From Sva-07 sp963793335 (GTDB taxonomy: Bacteria; Actinomycetota; Acidimicrobiia; Acidimicrobiales; Ilumatobacteraceae): a DNA stretch of 64,000 nucleotides. Below the pieces are notes generated by a model. That model was not told where the DNA came from. It saw nothing but the letters and a program-made list of their open reading frames with translations, and ran no database searches. The DNA is taken from the NCBI GenBank assembly GCA_963793335.1, contig CAWBZS010000004.1:310001-374000 (forward strand), in the 5' to 3' direction. Both the position numbers and the translations under genes were made by a program. Of the stretch, positions 1 to 8,431 are shown piece after piece. Numbering within the stretch: position 1 is the first letter of the stretch; every line of letters begins with the position of its first letter.

Positions 1-213
1 GCGAATCAACGTCGACTTGCCGGAACCCGACGGGCCGATCACCACGACCACCTCCTGCTTGGCGACCTTCAGGCTGATGTCGGTCAGCGCCTGGAAGCTG
101 CCGAACAACTTGTCGACGTGATCGATCTCGATCATCGCGTCACCGGCCACCGCCGTGGCGTCGGCGAACACGGCCTCGACCGGTTCTGCGTCGCTCGATG
201 TTGGTTCGCTCAT
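1..213 (-). CDS. aapP: Amino-acid ABC transporter ATP-binding protein, N-terminal part (runs off window edge)
   Basis: Only the first 71 codons are present; the rest lies beyond base 1. Reading the minus strand from the ATG at 211-213 gives an acidic leader followed by an ABC ATPase start containing the Walker A motif GPSGSGKST at about residues 57-65. This subunit would hydrolyse ATP at the inner membrane face for polar amino-acid import. Its ATG overlaps the TGA of the upstream permease (ATGA), so the pair is translationally coupled and it is the last gene of the Aap operon. The leader of about 30 residues before the ABC fold is longer than usual. Family call is secure; the aap symbol rests on its neighbours. 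Confidence 0.9.
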   Translation of the reverse strand, partial: MSEPTSSDAEPVEAVFADATAVAGDAMIEIDHVDKLFGSFQALTDISLKVAKQEVVVVIGPSGSGKSTLIR

Positions 214-1433
214 CTGGTTCCGACTCCCAGTCGTTTCTCGAGCCGCTGGCTTTCGCGACTCATGGTGTAGGACACTGCCCAGAACATCAACGCTGCGAAG
301 GTCAGTGTCTCGGCGATGAGACCCTGGCCTTGGAATTCCGGCTGCGCGGTGATCGCTCCGGAGACCTGCAGGAGCTCGAAGAGCCCCATGGCGATACCGG
401 CCAGGGTCGTGTCCTTGAACAGGCTGATCAATTGTCCGATTTGCGCAGGGATCACGTTGCGAAGCGCTTGGGGGAGGACGATGTAGCCGGTCTGTCTGAT
501 CGGCGACAAGCCGACGGCCTTCGCCGCTTCGATCTGACCGCGAGGGATCGACTGCAGCCCGCCCCGGATGATCTCGGCCATGTAGGCGGCCGTGAACAGG
601 GTGAACACGACGATCGCTCTGGTCGAGGTGGCCGGAGCGAGGCTGTCCGGGACGAAGAAGCCGAGCGCGACGTTGGCGAGCAGCAGCAGCACGAACAGCG
701 GTGCACCGCGGATCAGTTCGATGTACGTCGTGCAGACGACTCGGACCAGTGGAAGCCCGGACCGCCGCCCCAACGCCAAGAGCACCCCGAGTGGGTAGCA
801 GAGCACGATCGAGCACGCGGCAAGGAACAGGTTGAGCATGAACCCGCCCCACCCGTCGAACCCGACGGCGCTGACCACGTAGTAGTACATGCCGATCGGG
901 ATCGCAGCGAACACGACAACGGTGACTGCGGCGGCGAGGGCGTTCATGCGAATGCGCCCGAAGATCGGTCCGATGACGCGCCCGATGATCGCGGCGACTG
1001 CGGCGAGACCGGCCGTGATCCACGGTCCCGAGGTGCCGGCGAGCACGAGCAGGAGGAGGACGACCGCCAGCGGCAGCCAGAGCCGCTCGACCAGGTCCAT
1101 GACCCGGGTTGCGGTGAGCTTCGAGTCAGCGGCGGTCAGCCGTCCGGCACGAACTTGGCGGCCACGTAGGAAGCCTGCGATCAGACCGCCCCATGCGGCG
1201 AGCACGACCAGGGTGACCGCAAGCCGGAGTTCGTGCACCTCCGGGTATCGGCCGATCATCAGGAGCCGGAGGTTGACCTCGATGATCGTCCATCGTCCGG
1301 TGACGAAGATGAAGTTGATCGTCTTGTAGAGCAGCCAGATCGCCAACGCGCCGAAGACGACGGTCAGCACGGCATCGCGTTTGGTGCGGAACAGGTTGTG
1401 GTGGAGCCACGCTGCGATCGGGCCGCGGTTCAT
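210..1433 (-). CDS. aapM: Amino-acid ABC transporter permease (AapM type)
   Basis: A 407-residue integral membrane protein. The C-terminal half carries the inner-membrane binding-protein-dependent transport domain, with the EAA-loop region (GQIEAAKAVGLS) followed by LPQALRN and transmembrane helices. The N-terminal half has extra helices and a long insertion, as in AapM/BztC permeases, which are longer than HisM-type ones. The ATG at 1431-1433 was chosen because it overlaps the TGA of the preceding permease; the open frame continues upstream only as out-of-frame shadow. It should pair with AapQ to form the channel energised by AapP. Confidence 0.9.
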   Translation of the reverse strand: MNRGPIAAWLHHNLFRTKRDAVLTVVFGALAIWLLYKTINFIFVTGRWTIIEVNLRLLMIGRYPEVHELRLAVTLVVLAAWGGLIAGFLRGRQVRAGRLTAADSKLTATRVMDLVERLWLPLAVVLLLLVLAGTSGPWITAGLAAVAAIIGRVIGPIFGRIRMNALAAAVTVVVFAAIPIGMYYYVVSAVGFDGWGGFMLNLFLAACSIVLCYPLGVLLALGRRSGLPLVRVVCTTYIELIRGAPLFVLLLLANVALGFFVPDSLAPATSTRAIVVFTLFTAAYMAEIIRGGLQSIPRGQIEAAKAVGLSPIRQTGYIVLPQALRNVIPAQIGQLISLFKDTTLAGIAMGLFELLQVSGAITAQPEFQGQGLIAETLTFAALMFWAVSYTMSRESQRLEKRLGVGTR

Positions 1434-2589
1434 CGTTCGACCAGCATCATGCGACGGTTGGCGACGTTGACCAGGGCGGACACCACGAGCGAGATGCAGA
1501 TGTACACCGCCATCGTCAGGAAGAACACCGGCACGGCCGGCGAGCCGTTGCCCACGGTGGTCTGGGCGACGAGCGTCAGGTCGTAGTACCCGATCGCCGC
1601 GCCGAGCGAGGAGTTCTTGATCAGGTTGAGGTACTGGTTGCCGATCGGCGGGATGCCGATCCGCATCGCCTGCGGGAGGATGATGTACCACATGCGCTGG
1701 AAGCCGCTCAGCGCAACTGCATCGGCGGCCTCACCCTGCCCGCGCGGCACTGCCTGGATCGATCCTCTGACGATTTCGGCGATGTGGCTGGCGGTGTAGA
1801 TCGTGAGCGCGAGAAACAGTGCGAAGAACGAGGGGTCGATCCGGATACCGCCGGCGGTCGCCCGCCCCTCGACCGCCGGGAGGGTGTACGAGTAGCCGAA
1901 CACCGTCCAGCCGAGCGCGAGCACGATGACGAATGCGCCACCACCCCAGAGCCCGGAGCGAGGGAGTGCGCCGGTGCGATCGGAGACACTGGCTCGCCAC
2001 CGGGCCATCGCGTACCACGCGACGGCGCCCACGGCGAGGACCAGGAGGAGCCCGGCGCCCGAACCCTGGTACCAGGCGACCGCCACTCCTCGGTTGGAGA
2101 TGATTGCGAGGCCGGCGACGTCCCACGCGTCGGTGATCTGTGGGAACACACCGAGCACCACCACGAGCACGCTGGCCGTGAGGAAGAGCGCGAGCGGGAT
2201 GTTGCGGACGGCCTCGACGTAGACCGTTGCGAGCTTCTTGACGATCCAGTTCGATGACAGCCGGCGCGATGCCGATCAGCGTGCCGAGCACCGTGGCGGC
2301 GACGATCGCCGACGACCGACACGCGCAGCGTGTTGAGGAAACCCTGGATGAGCGCGTCGCGAACGGGTGCGCTCTGCGACAACGAGTTCCCGGTGATCTG
2401 GAATGCCGCGGGATTGTCGAGGAAGTCGAGATTCGTCGGGATGTTCTGGCGGGAGGCATTCTCGGTGTAGTTGCCGTACAACCAGACGACGATTGCGAGC
2501 GCGCCCGCAACGACGACCAGCTGCGCCACCCACTTGAGAACGTTGACGTTCCGCCAGAACGGAACCCGAGCCGTGACCGTTGCGGTCAC
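1430..2589 (-). pseudogene. aapQ: Amino-acid ABC transporter permease (AapQ type), broken by two single-base insertions
   Basis: The protein signal changes frame twice in 45 bases. From the GTG at 2589 the N-terminus (periplasmic region NIPTNLDFLDNPAAF, then LNTLRVSVVG) is in one frame. The segment IVAATVLGTLIGIA is in the second, and RLSSNWIVKKLATV onward is in the third, ending at 1430. An extra G near 2307 and an extra C near 2264 (reading the minus strand) would explain this exactly; removing both gives a normal AapQ/BztB permease of about 385 residues. All conserved segments are present, including the EAA-like loop, so sequence error is more likely than decay. A perfect hairpin abuts its start codon. 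Confidence 0.85.
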
Positions 2590-2617
2590 GGGGCCGACCG
2601 GTGTTCAGGTCGGCCCC
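2590..2617 (-). promoter_or_regulatory. Intercistronic hairpin immediately before the AapQ start codon
   Basis: GGGGCCGACC (2590-2599) and GGTCGGCCCC (2608-2617) form a perfect 10-base stem with an 8-base loop. It sits between the AapJ stop and the GTG of AapQ and touches that GTG, with no Shine-Dalgarno sequence outside it. Such hairpins after binding-protein genes usually stabilise the upstream mRNA or attenuate readthrough, giving more binding protein than permease. Function is inferred. Confidence 0.7.
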
Positions 2618-2647
2618 ATGACCGCAGGTGCTCGGAGAGCATCGAGG

Positions 2648-3799
2648 TCAGCGGTACGGAGGTGCGTACATCAGACCGCCGTCTGTCCACTGGGCGTTGA
2701 CCCCGCGTTCGAGGCCGAGTGGAGCGAGGTGCCGCTCGTAGATCTCGCCGTAGTTCCCGACCTGGCTGACTACTTGGTACGCGAAGTCGCTCGGCAGGCC
2801 GAGGCCCGGATCGAGGACGGCTGCGTCCTCGCCGACCGCAAGGCCGAGGAACCGCTGGATGTTGATGTCCTCGGTGTCGGCGAAGGTGTCGATGTTCTCC
2901 GAGGTGATCCCGAACTCTTCGGCGGCGATCGTCGAGAGGATCGCCCAGTCGACCGCTTGCGCCCAGGCGGCGTCACCGTCGGCCACCGCAGGAGCGAGTG
3001 GTTCCTTGGAGAACACCTCGGGCAGGATCGTCAGCGCGTCGGGCCCCTCGGGGTAGGTCGACCGCAGACCGGTGAGCTGGCTGGTGTCGGACGACCAACC
3101 GTCGCATTGACCGGCGATGAACGCCTCCTGGATGAGTTCGACGTCCTCGAACGGACGAACCTCCCATTCGACGCCCAAGCGGGCGGCCTCGGCGGCGGCA
3201 TTGCCCTCGGTCGTGGTTCCCTGGGCGACACAGACGATCACGCCATCCATGTCGGCGATCGACGCAAAACCGCTGTCGGCGGCGACCATCATGCCCTGGC
3301 CGTCGTAGAAGTTCGGCTGCAGGAAGGTGGCGCCTTCGGCACCGTCGCGTGTCGCAGTCCACGTGGTGTTGCGCACCAGTGCGTCCACCTCGCCTGACTG
3401 GAGGGCGGTGAATCGGTCGGCGGTCTCGAGGTCGACCATCTCCACGGCGGTCGCGTCACCGAGCACGGCAGCGGCGATCACACGACAGAAGTCGGAGTCG
3501 AATCCGACGTGCTCGCCGTCGGCATCGAGCGTGGCGAACCCGGGAAGGTCGTCACGGGTGCCGCACCGGAACACGCCGGCTTCCTGGACCGCGTCGAGCG
3601 TCGACTCGGAGTCCTGCACCACTTCGACGGTGTCGTCGGGTGCATCGGTCGCGTCGGGCGCCGTGGTCTCCTCGGGTGCCTCGGTGCCGTCGGGCGTGGT
3701 GTCGCCGTCAGACGTGTCGTTGTCGTCGCTGGTGCATGCCGCACCCAGCAGCGCAAGCGCCACCAGTGGCACGAGCGCTCGTCGTGTGGTCGTTCGCAT
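2648..3799 (-). CDS. aapJ: Amino-acid ABC transporter substrate-binding lipoprotein (AapJ type)
   Basis: A 383-residue extracytoplasmic receptor. It has a basic N-terminus, a hydrophobic segment and a lipobox-like LLGAAC, then an Asp/Thr/Pro-rich linker of about 45 residues and the SBP_bac_3 fold. Hallmarks of the AapJ/BztA family are present: GVFRCG near the start of the fold, the FTALQSGEVDAL segment, and RNTTWTATRD. The ATG at 3799 follows a clear GGGAGGA ribosome site; an in-frame start 25 codons upstream is less likely. It heads the Aap operon, binds amino acids outside the membrane and delivers them to AapQ/AapM. Confidence 0.95.
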   Translation of the reverse strand: MRTTTRRALVPLVALALLGAACTSDDNDTSDGDTTPDGTEAPEETTAPDATDAPDDTVEVVQDSESTLDAVQEAGVFRCGTRDDLPGFATLDADGEHVGFDSDFCRVIAAAVLGDATAVEMVDLETADRFTALQSGEVDALVRNTTWTATRDGAEGATFLQPNFYDGQGMMVAADSGFASIADMDGVIVCVAQGTTTEGNAAAEAARLGVEWEVRPFEDVELIQEAFIAGQCDGWSSDTSQLTGLRSTYPEGPDALTILPEVFSKEPLAPAVADGDAAWAQAVDWAILSTIAAEEFGITSENIDTFADTEDINIQRFLGLAVGEDAAVLDPGLGLPSDFAYQVVSQVGNYGEIYERHLAPLGLERGVNAQWTDGGLMYAPPYR

Positions 3800-3970
3800 C
3801 GGTTCCTCCCATTGCGACGCCGATGTCGGCGCCGCTGCTGCTTGGTTCGACGACGGCCTGGTGACCGCCGTCACCGCAACCTAGACCCGGTGGCCGCCGA
3901 GGGCAAGCAGGGTGGTGTGTCGGGCAGGTGAAATCTGACGAGTCGGCGGATCTTGGGCCAGACTGGAACC

Positions 3971-5451
3971 ATGACTGATGCCAGTGCAACCGTATCCGCC
4001 GTGGACGTGGCGACCGCCCGATCCGTGCCCAAGGCGGCGACCGCCGTGGGTGTCGCGGTCGACCACGAAGGGGGCCGTCCCGCGCCAGTTGGGCCTGAGC
4101 CGCTCGGCGCTCGAGGCGAACGGGTTCGAGGGCAAGGCTGGCCAGGTGCTGACACTTCCGACGGCCGAGGGCGTCATGGTGGCGATCGGTGTCGGCGACC
4201 CCGGGAGCGCAACAGCGAACGATCTCCGCAGCGCGGCGGCCGCGTTCGCACGTGCGACCGCCAAGCACGCACATCTGTCCACGAACGTGGCCGACATCGA
4301 CGGCATCGATCCCGCCACCGCCGGTCAGGCGGTCACCGAAGGCGTGCTGCTCGCCTCGTACCGCTACACCGGGCTCAAGAACGATCCGAAGAACGCCTCC
4401 CGCCTCGAGAGCCTCACGTTGGTGTCGAGCGCAAAGCGCCTGAAGGCCACCGCGACGGCGCTGAACGTGGTCGCGTGGTCGCCTCCGCCGCGGCGTTCGC
4501 ACGCGAGTTGGCCAACACCCCGCCGACCTACCTCAATGCGAAGGACATCGCTGCGAAGGCCGTCGAGCTCGCGCCTGGCGCGCGGACTCGACGTGGAGGT
4601 GTTCAACAAGGACCAGCTCGAGCAGATGGGTTGTGGCGGCATGCTCGGCGTCAACCGCGGCTCGACCGAGCCGCCCCGGATGGTCAAGCTGACCTGGTCG
4701 CCGAAGAACCCGACCGGGCACCTCGCGCTCGTCGGCAAGGGCGTCATGTACGACTCGGGCGGCATCTCGCTCAAGGGCCACGACGTGTTCCACCAGAACA
4801 TGAAGATGGACATGTCGGGGGCCGCTGCGGTGCTCGCCACCATGAGCGCCCTGCAGGACCTCGAAGGTGACGACCAAGGTCACCGCCTGGCTGATGTGCA
4901 CCGACAACATGCCGTCGGGAAGCGCCCTGAAGCTGGGCGACGTGCTCACGATGCGCAACGGCAAGACCGTCGAGATCCACAACACCGACGCCGAGGGCCG
5001 CCTCGTGCTCGCCGACGGTCTGTCGCTGGCGGTCGAGGAGGCGCCGGATGCGATCGTCGACATCGCCACGCTCACCGGCGCTGCCCTGGCGGCGCTGGGA
5101 CCGCAGATGGCCCCGGTGCTCGGCACGAGCCAGGCGCTCGTCGACCAGTTGCTCGACGGGTCGGAGTCGACCGACGAGCCGTTGTGGCAGCTGCCGTTGG
5201 CCACGAAGCGGTACCGCAAGCTGCTCGACTCCGTCGTCGCCGACATGAAGAACATCGGCGGCCCGTACGCCGGCGCGATCACCGCGTCGATCTTCCTCAG
5301 CGAATTCGTGGGCGACGTGCCGTGGGCGCACCTCGACATCGCCGGGCCGATGATGGTCGACGGCGATGACGGCGTCTACGCCAAGGGGGCGACCGGTTTC
5401 GGCACCCGCTTGCTGATCGACCTGGCTGCGAACTTCACACCGCCGCAGTGA
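3971..5451 (+). pseudogene. pepA: Leucyl aminopeptidase (M17), reading frame interrupted by four single-base indels
   Basis: Conserved protein segments run in order but in different frames from the ATG at 3971. The frame changes at a G run (4070-4074), near 4474, near 4575 and near 4865. Pieces include the N-terminal domain, ELANTPPTYLNAKDIA, the catalytic-domain GKGVMYDSGGISLKG, and NTDAEGRLVLADGL with the metal and active-site residues of M17 peptidases. Restored, the product is about 490 residues, normal for PepA. Conservation of every motif argues for base-calling errors rather than a decayed gene. It would release N-terminal residues from peptides in the cytoplasm, using two metal ions. 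Its TGA overlaps the GTG of the next gene. Confidence 0.88.
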
Positions 5452-6932
5452 CCGAGCCAGTGGCGGGTCGCCCGAACCTGCTCTTCATCATGAGCGACGA
5501 TCACGCCGCTCACGCGATCTCGGCCTACAGCCGGGCGCTGGGCCGGCCGATCATCAACGACACGCCGAACCTCGACCGGATCGCCGACGAGGGGATGCGA
5601 TTCGACTCGTGCTTCTGCACGAACTCGATCTGCACGCCGAGCCGCGCAGCGATCCTGACCGGTACGTACAACCACGTCAACGGGGTCACCACCCTGGTGA
5701 CCCCGATGGACAATCGGCTCGACACGTTTCCGAAGCAGCTGCAGGCCGCCGGCTACCAGACCGCGATGTTCGGCAAGTGGCATCTCGGGCACGGGCCCGA
5801 GCATGATCCAACCGGGTTCGACCGGTGGCGGGTGCTGCCCGGCCAAGGCCACTACCACAACCCGGTGATGCTGCAGCCCCGAGACGACGGCCGCGGCCAC
5901 ACCATCATCGAGCGTGGCGGGTATGTCACCGACCTGATCACCGACGACAGCCTCCGGTGGCTCGACCAGCGCGATCCCGACCGACCGTTTGCGCTGCTGT
6001 GTCATCACAAGGCGCCGCACCGGTCGTGGGAGCCGTCGCGGAAGCACTTCTCCCTGTTCGACGACATCGACATCCCGGAACCCGAGACGCTGTTCGACGA
6101 CCACGACGGTCGCTCGGACGTCGTCCAGGCGATGCGGATGCGGATCATGGACCTCGACCCGGTGATCGACCTCAAAGCCGCCGTCCCGGCCGGGCTGAGC
6201 GAGGACGACGAGATCCGCTGGCGCTACCAGCGTTACATCAAGGACTACCTGCGCACGATCGCGTCGATCGACGACAACGTGGGCCGGATGCTCGACTGGC
6301 TCGACGACAACGGCCTCGCCGAGCACACGATCGTGGTGTACACCTCGGATCAGGGCTTCTTCCTCGGCGACCACGGCTGGTTCGACAAACGGCTGATGTA
6401 CGAGGAGTCGTTGGCCATGCCGCTGCTGGTGCGGTACCCCGCCGAGGTGGCCGCGGGCTCGGTGTGCGACGACATCGCCGTCAACGTCGACTTCGCACCG
6501 ACGTTCCTCGACCTCGCCGGCGTCGAGGTGCCCGAGGAGATGCAGGGATCGAGCCTCGCCCCGCTGCTGCGGGGCGAGCGGCCCGACGACTGGCAGCAGT
6601 CGATGTACTACCGATACTGGATGCACGACGACTCGATCCATCGGGTGCCCGCCCACTACGGGGTTCGAACACGAACCCACAAGTTGATCGGCTACTACAA
6701 CGACCCATTGGGCCAGTCGGGTGCCCGGGAGCCAGCGCAGCCGCCGGAGTGGGAGCTGTTCGACCTCGTCGCCGATCCGGCGGAGCTGCACAACGTGATC
6801 GGCGATCCGGCCCACCGTCGGGTGGCGGTCGAGCTGAGTGCGGAGCTGGCGAGATTGCAGGAACAGGTGGGCGACGAGCCGCACGCCGCGGCGGAGGCCG
6901 AGCTGGCTCGGTTGCTCAGCTCGCCTGGCTGA
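5448..6932 (+). CDS. Sulfatase (S1 family, formylglycine-dependent)
   Basis: A 494-residue alkaline-phosphatase-superfamily hydrolase. Metal-binding DD is in IMSDDHA near residue 17. The sulfatase signature CTPSR lies at residues 62-66, whose Cys would be converted to formylglycine, and GKWHLGH and the late DQGFFLGDHGWFDK provide the other conserved sites. No signal peptide is seen, so a cytoplasmic substrate is possible. The GTG start overlaps the aminopeptidase TGA (GTGA), suggesting coupling. The 3' end overlaps the convergent gene by 17 bases. The substrate cannot be told; the formylglycine-generating enzyme at 43.2 kb is the likely activator. Confidence 0.92.
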   Translation: MTEPVAGRPNLLFIMSDDHAAHAISAYSRALGRPIINDTPNLDRIADEGMRFDSCFCTNSICTPSRAAILTGTYNHVNGVTTLVTPMDNRLDTFPKQLQAAGYQTAMFGKWHLGHGPEHDPTGFDRWRVLPGQGHYHNPVMLQPRDDGRGHTIIERGGYVTDLITDDSLRWLDQRDPDRPFALLCHHKAPHRSWEPSRKHFSLFDDIDIPEPETLFDDHDGRSDVVQAMRMRIMDLDPVIDLKAAVPAGLSEDDEIRWRYQRYIKDYLRTIASIDDNVGRMLDWLDDNGLAEHTIVVYTSDQGFFLGDHGWFDKRLMYEESLAMPLLVRYPAEVAAGSVCDDIAVNVDFAPTFLDLAGVEVPEEMQGSSLAPLLRGERPDDWQQSMYYRYWMHDDSIHRVPAHYGVRTRTHKLIGYYNDPLGQSGAREPAQPPEWELFDLVADPAELHNVIGDPAHRRVAVELSAELARLQEQVGDEPHAAAEAELARLLSSPG

Positions 6933-7521
6933 GCCGGTAGGCGTTGTCGGCGACCTGCGCAGCGATCGAATCGCACACGCCGAGCGCGATCAGGTGGTGT
7001 TCGATCACCAGCGGATCGTCGCCGACGTCGAGCATGGCGGCGGCCAGCCGATGTGCTCGGCCGAACTGGTCGACGCCCGGCGGGGTGCGCAACCAATCGG
7101 CATGGGCGCGCTGCAGCGCCTCGGGCATCCGTCGCAGGTGTCGATGGCTCACGGCAGGGATCCGGCGACGGACGGCGAGGCCTCCATCGATCGGATGGGC
7201 GAGGCCGAACATCACGCATCGTTCGAGCGCTTTGCCGAACGGTGACGAGCGGCCTTTCGTGAAGCTCAGACCCATCGCCCGAGCAGTGGCGTCCAGGTCG
7301 AGGTCGTAGCCATCGGGGGATTGCTCGAGTCCGGCGACGAGGCGACGCACCAACCACGTTGCGGTCGGGCCGAGCACGCCGAGCCAGAAGGTCTCGACGT
7401 AGCGGGAACGGGCATCGAAGCCGTCGTCGTCGACGACGGGGTCCACCCACGGTCTGACGGCGATGCACGCTGGAGCGGTGTTGGTGGTCTGCGACGACGA
7501 GACACGGGTGGTGTCGGACAT
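6916..7521 (-). CDS. Conserved hypothetical protein, 201 residues
   Basis: I do not recognise a named family. The protein is soluble, without signal peptide or membrane helix. It begins with a Ser/Thr-rich leader, then a compact alpha-helical region with DARSRYVETFWLGVLGP, a segment LDATARAMGLS resembling a winged-helix or recognition helix, then Arg-rich stretches. Composition and codon use match neighbours, and its frame is open to a sensible ATG, so it appears real. It lies convergent to the sulfatase with a 17-base overlap and is followed upstream by about 100 non-coding bases. The helical LDATARAMGLSFTKG piece could indicate nucleic-acid binding, but that is weak. Confidence 0.7.
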   Translation of the reverse strand: MSDTTRVSSSQTTNTAPACIAVRPWVDPVVDDDGFDARSRYVETFWLGVLGPTATWLVRRLVAGLEQSPDGYDLDLDATARAMGLSFTKGRSSPFGKALERCVMFGLAHPIDGGLAVRRRIPAVSHRHLRRMPEALQRAHADWLRTPPGVDQFGRAHRLAAAMLDVGDDPLVIEHHLIALGVCDSIAAQVADNAYRLSQAS

Positions 7522-7625
7522 TGAGGGCCTCCCTCGGGCAACGCTGGGTGGGGGAGGAGCCGGTCGTCATCCAGTGGGCGACGACACGCCGGCGGCGGAA
7601 CCGAGTTGGACCCGTTTCGAAGCTG

Positions 7626-8390
7626 TCAGCGTTGAATCGTGGGCCACAGCGCAGTGATGAGCTGGCGGACCTCGGCGCGGTGTCGGTTGACCACGTCGGT
7701 CGACTGGGCGATCAGCGCGGCATCGGGCGTGGGTTGTGAGCGAAGTCCGAGGTTGGTGTCGAGCGCGGTGGCGAGCGCCGACATCGCTTGGCCCAACGGC
7801 TGCCAGTTGGGTGCGCCTGACTCGAGGAACTGCTGCTGGGCCCCGATGGCCACGTTGTCGAGTCGGCTTCGTTCGACCGACCAACGTTGTGCCGCCGATG
7901 CCGGGGCCGCAGACATCAGCTCGAGCGAGAGTTGGTCGTTGATCCACTGTGCGGTGCTGAGCAGACCGGACTGTGGCGAGGGTGGGAGCGGCGGCGTGCT
8001 GCGCTGCGCCGGACGCGATGTCGGTGTCGACTTCGACTTCGAACCCGACACGAGCATGGCGATCACGATCAGGGCGATGCCGACCCCTGCGATGATCAGC
8101 ACGATCGGTCAGCAGATTCGACGAGTCGCCATCGTCGGGCTCGACCGGATTGGGTCCGGTGCGTCCGTCGGCGTCGGTGCGTCGGTCGGCGTCGGAGCCG
8201 GTGCCTCCGTGGGTGCCGGCGCATCCGTGGGCGCCGGCTCGTCGGGCGACGCGGGGGCTGCCAGGGTGGCGACGGCCGGGTGGGCCTGCGCCGCGGCGGT
8301 CCCACCGCCGGCTGCGCTCAACACGCCGATCGAGGCGGCGACTGCGAGCGCCGCTCCGAGGGTTCGCAGGTCGCTACTCGATCGCTTCAT
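7626..8390 (-). pseudogene. Secreted/anchored Pro-Ala-Thr-rich membrane protein, frame broken near 8109 and 8152
   Basis: The ATG at 8390 starts a signal-peptide-like segment, then a low-complexity run of PTDAP/PTEAP repeats, and stops at TGA 8109-8111. Six bases later, in the same frame, a GTG opens a 158-residue frame starting with a strong transmembrane helix (IIAGVGIALIVIAMLV) and a helical C-terminal domain. Between them the other frame reads naturally as PNPVEPDDGDSSNLL, so one missing base near 8152 and one extra base near 8109 would join everything into one protein of about 254 residues: signal peptide, flexible stalk, membrane helix, then domain. No function recognised. It may instead be two genes. 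Confidence 0.6.
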
Positions 8391-8431
8391 GGGACCGACA
8401 GTAGCGAGGGCCGCGAGCGGGTTCGAAACGA

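Noticed and set aside
1..3799. A horizontally acquired island
   Set aside because: Base composition, codon use and start-site patterns look the same across the window; no mobile-element border was seen.
8109..8111. Selenocysteine or programmed readthrough at an in-frame TGA
   Set aside because: No SECIS-like hairpin directly after it, and the alternative frame gives a better linker, so indels explain it more simply.
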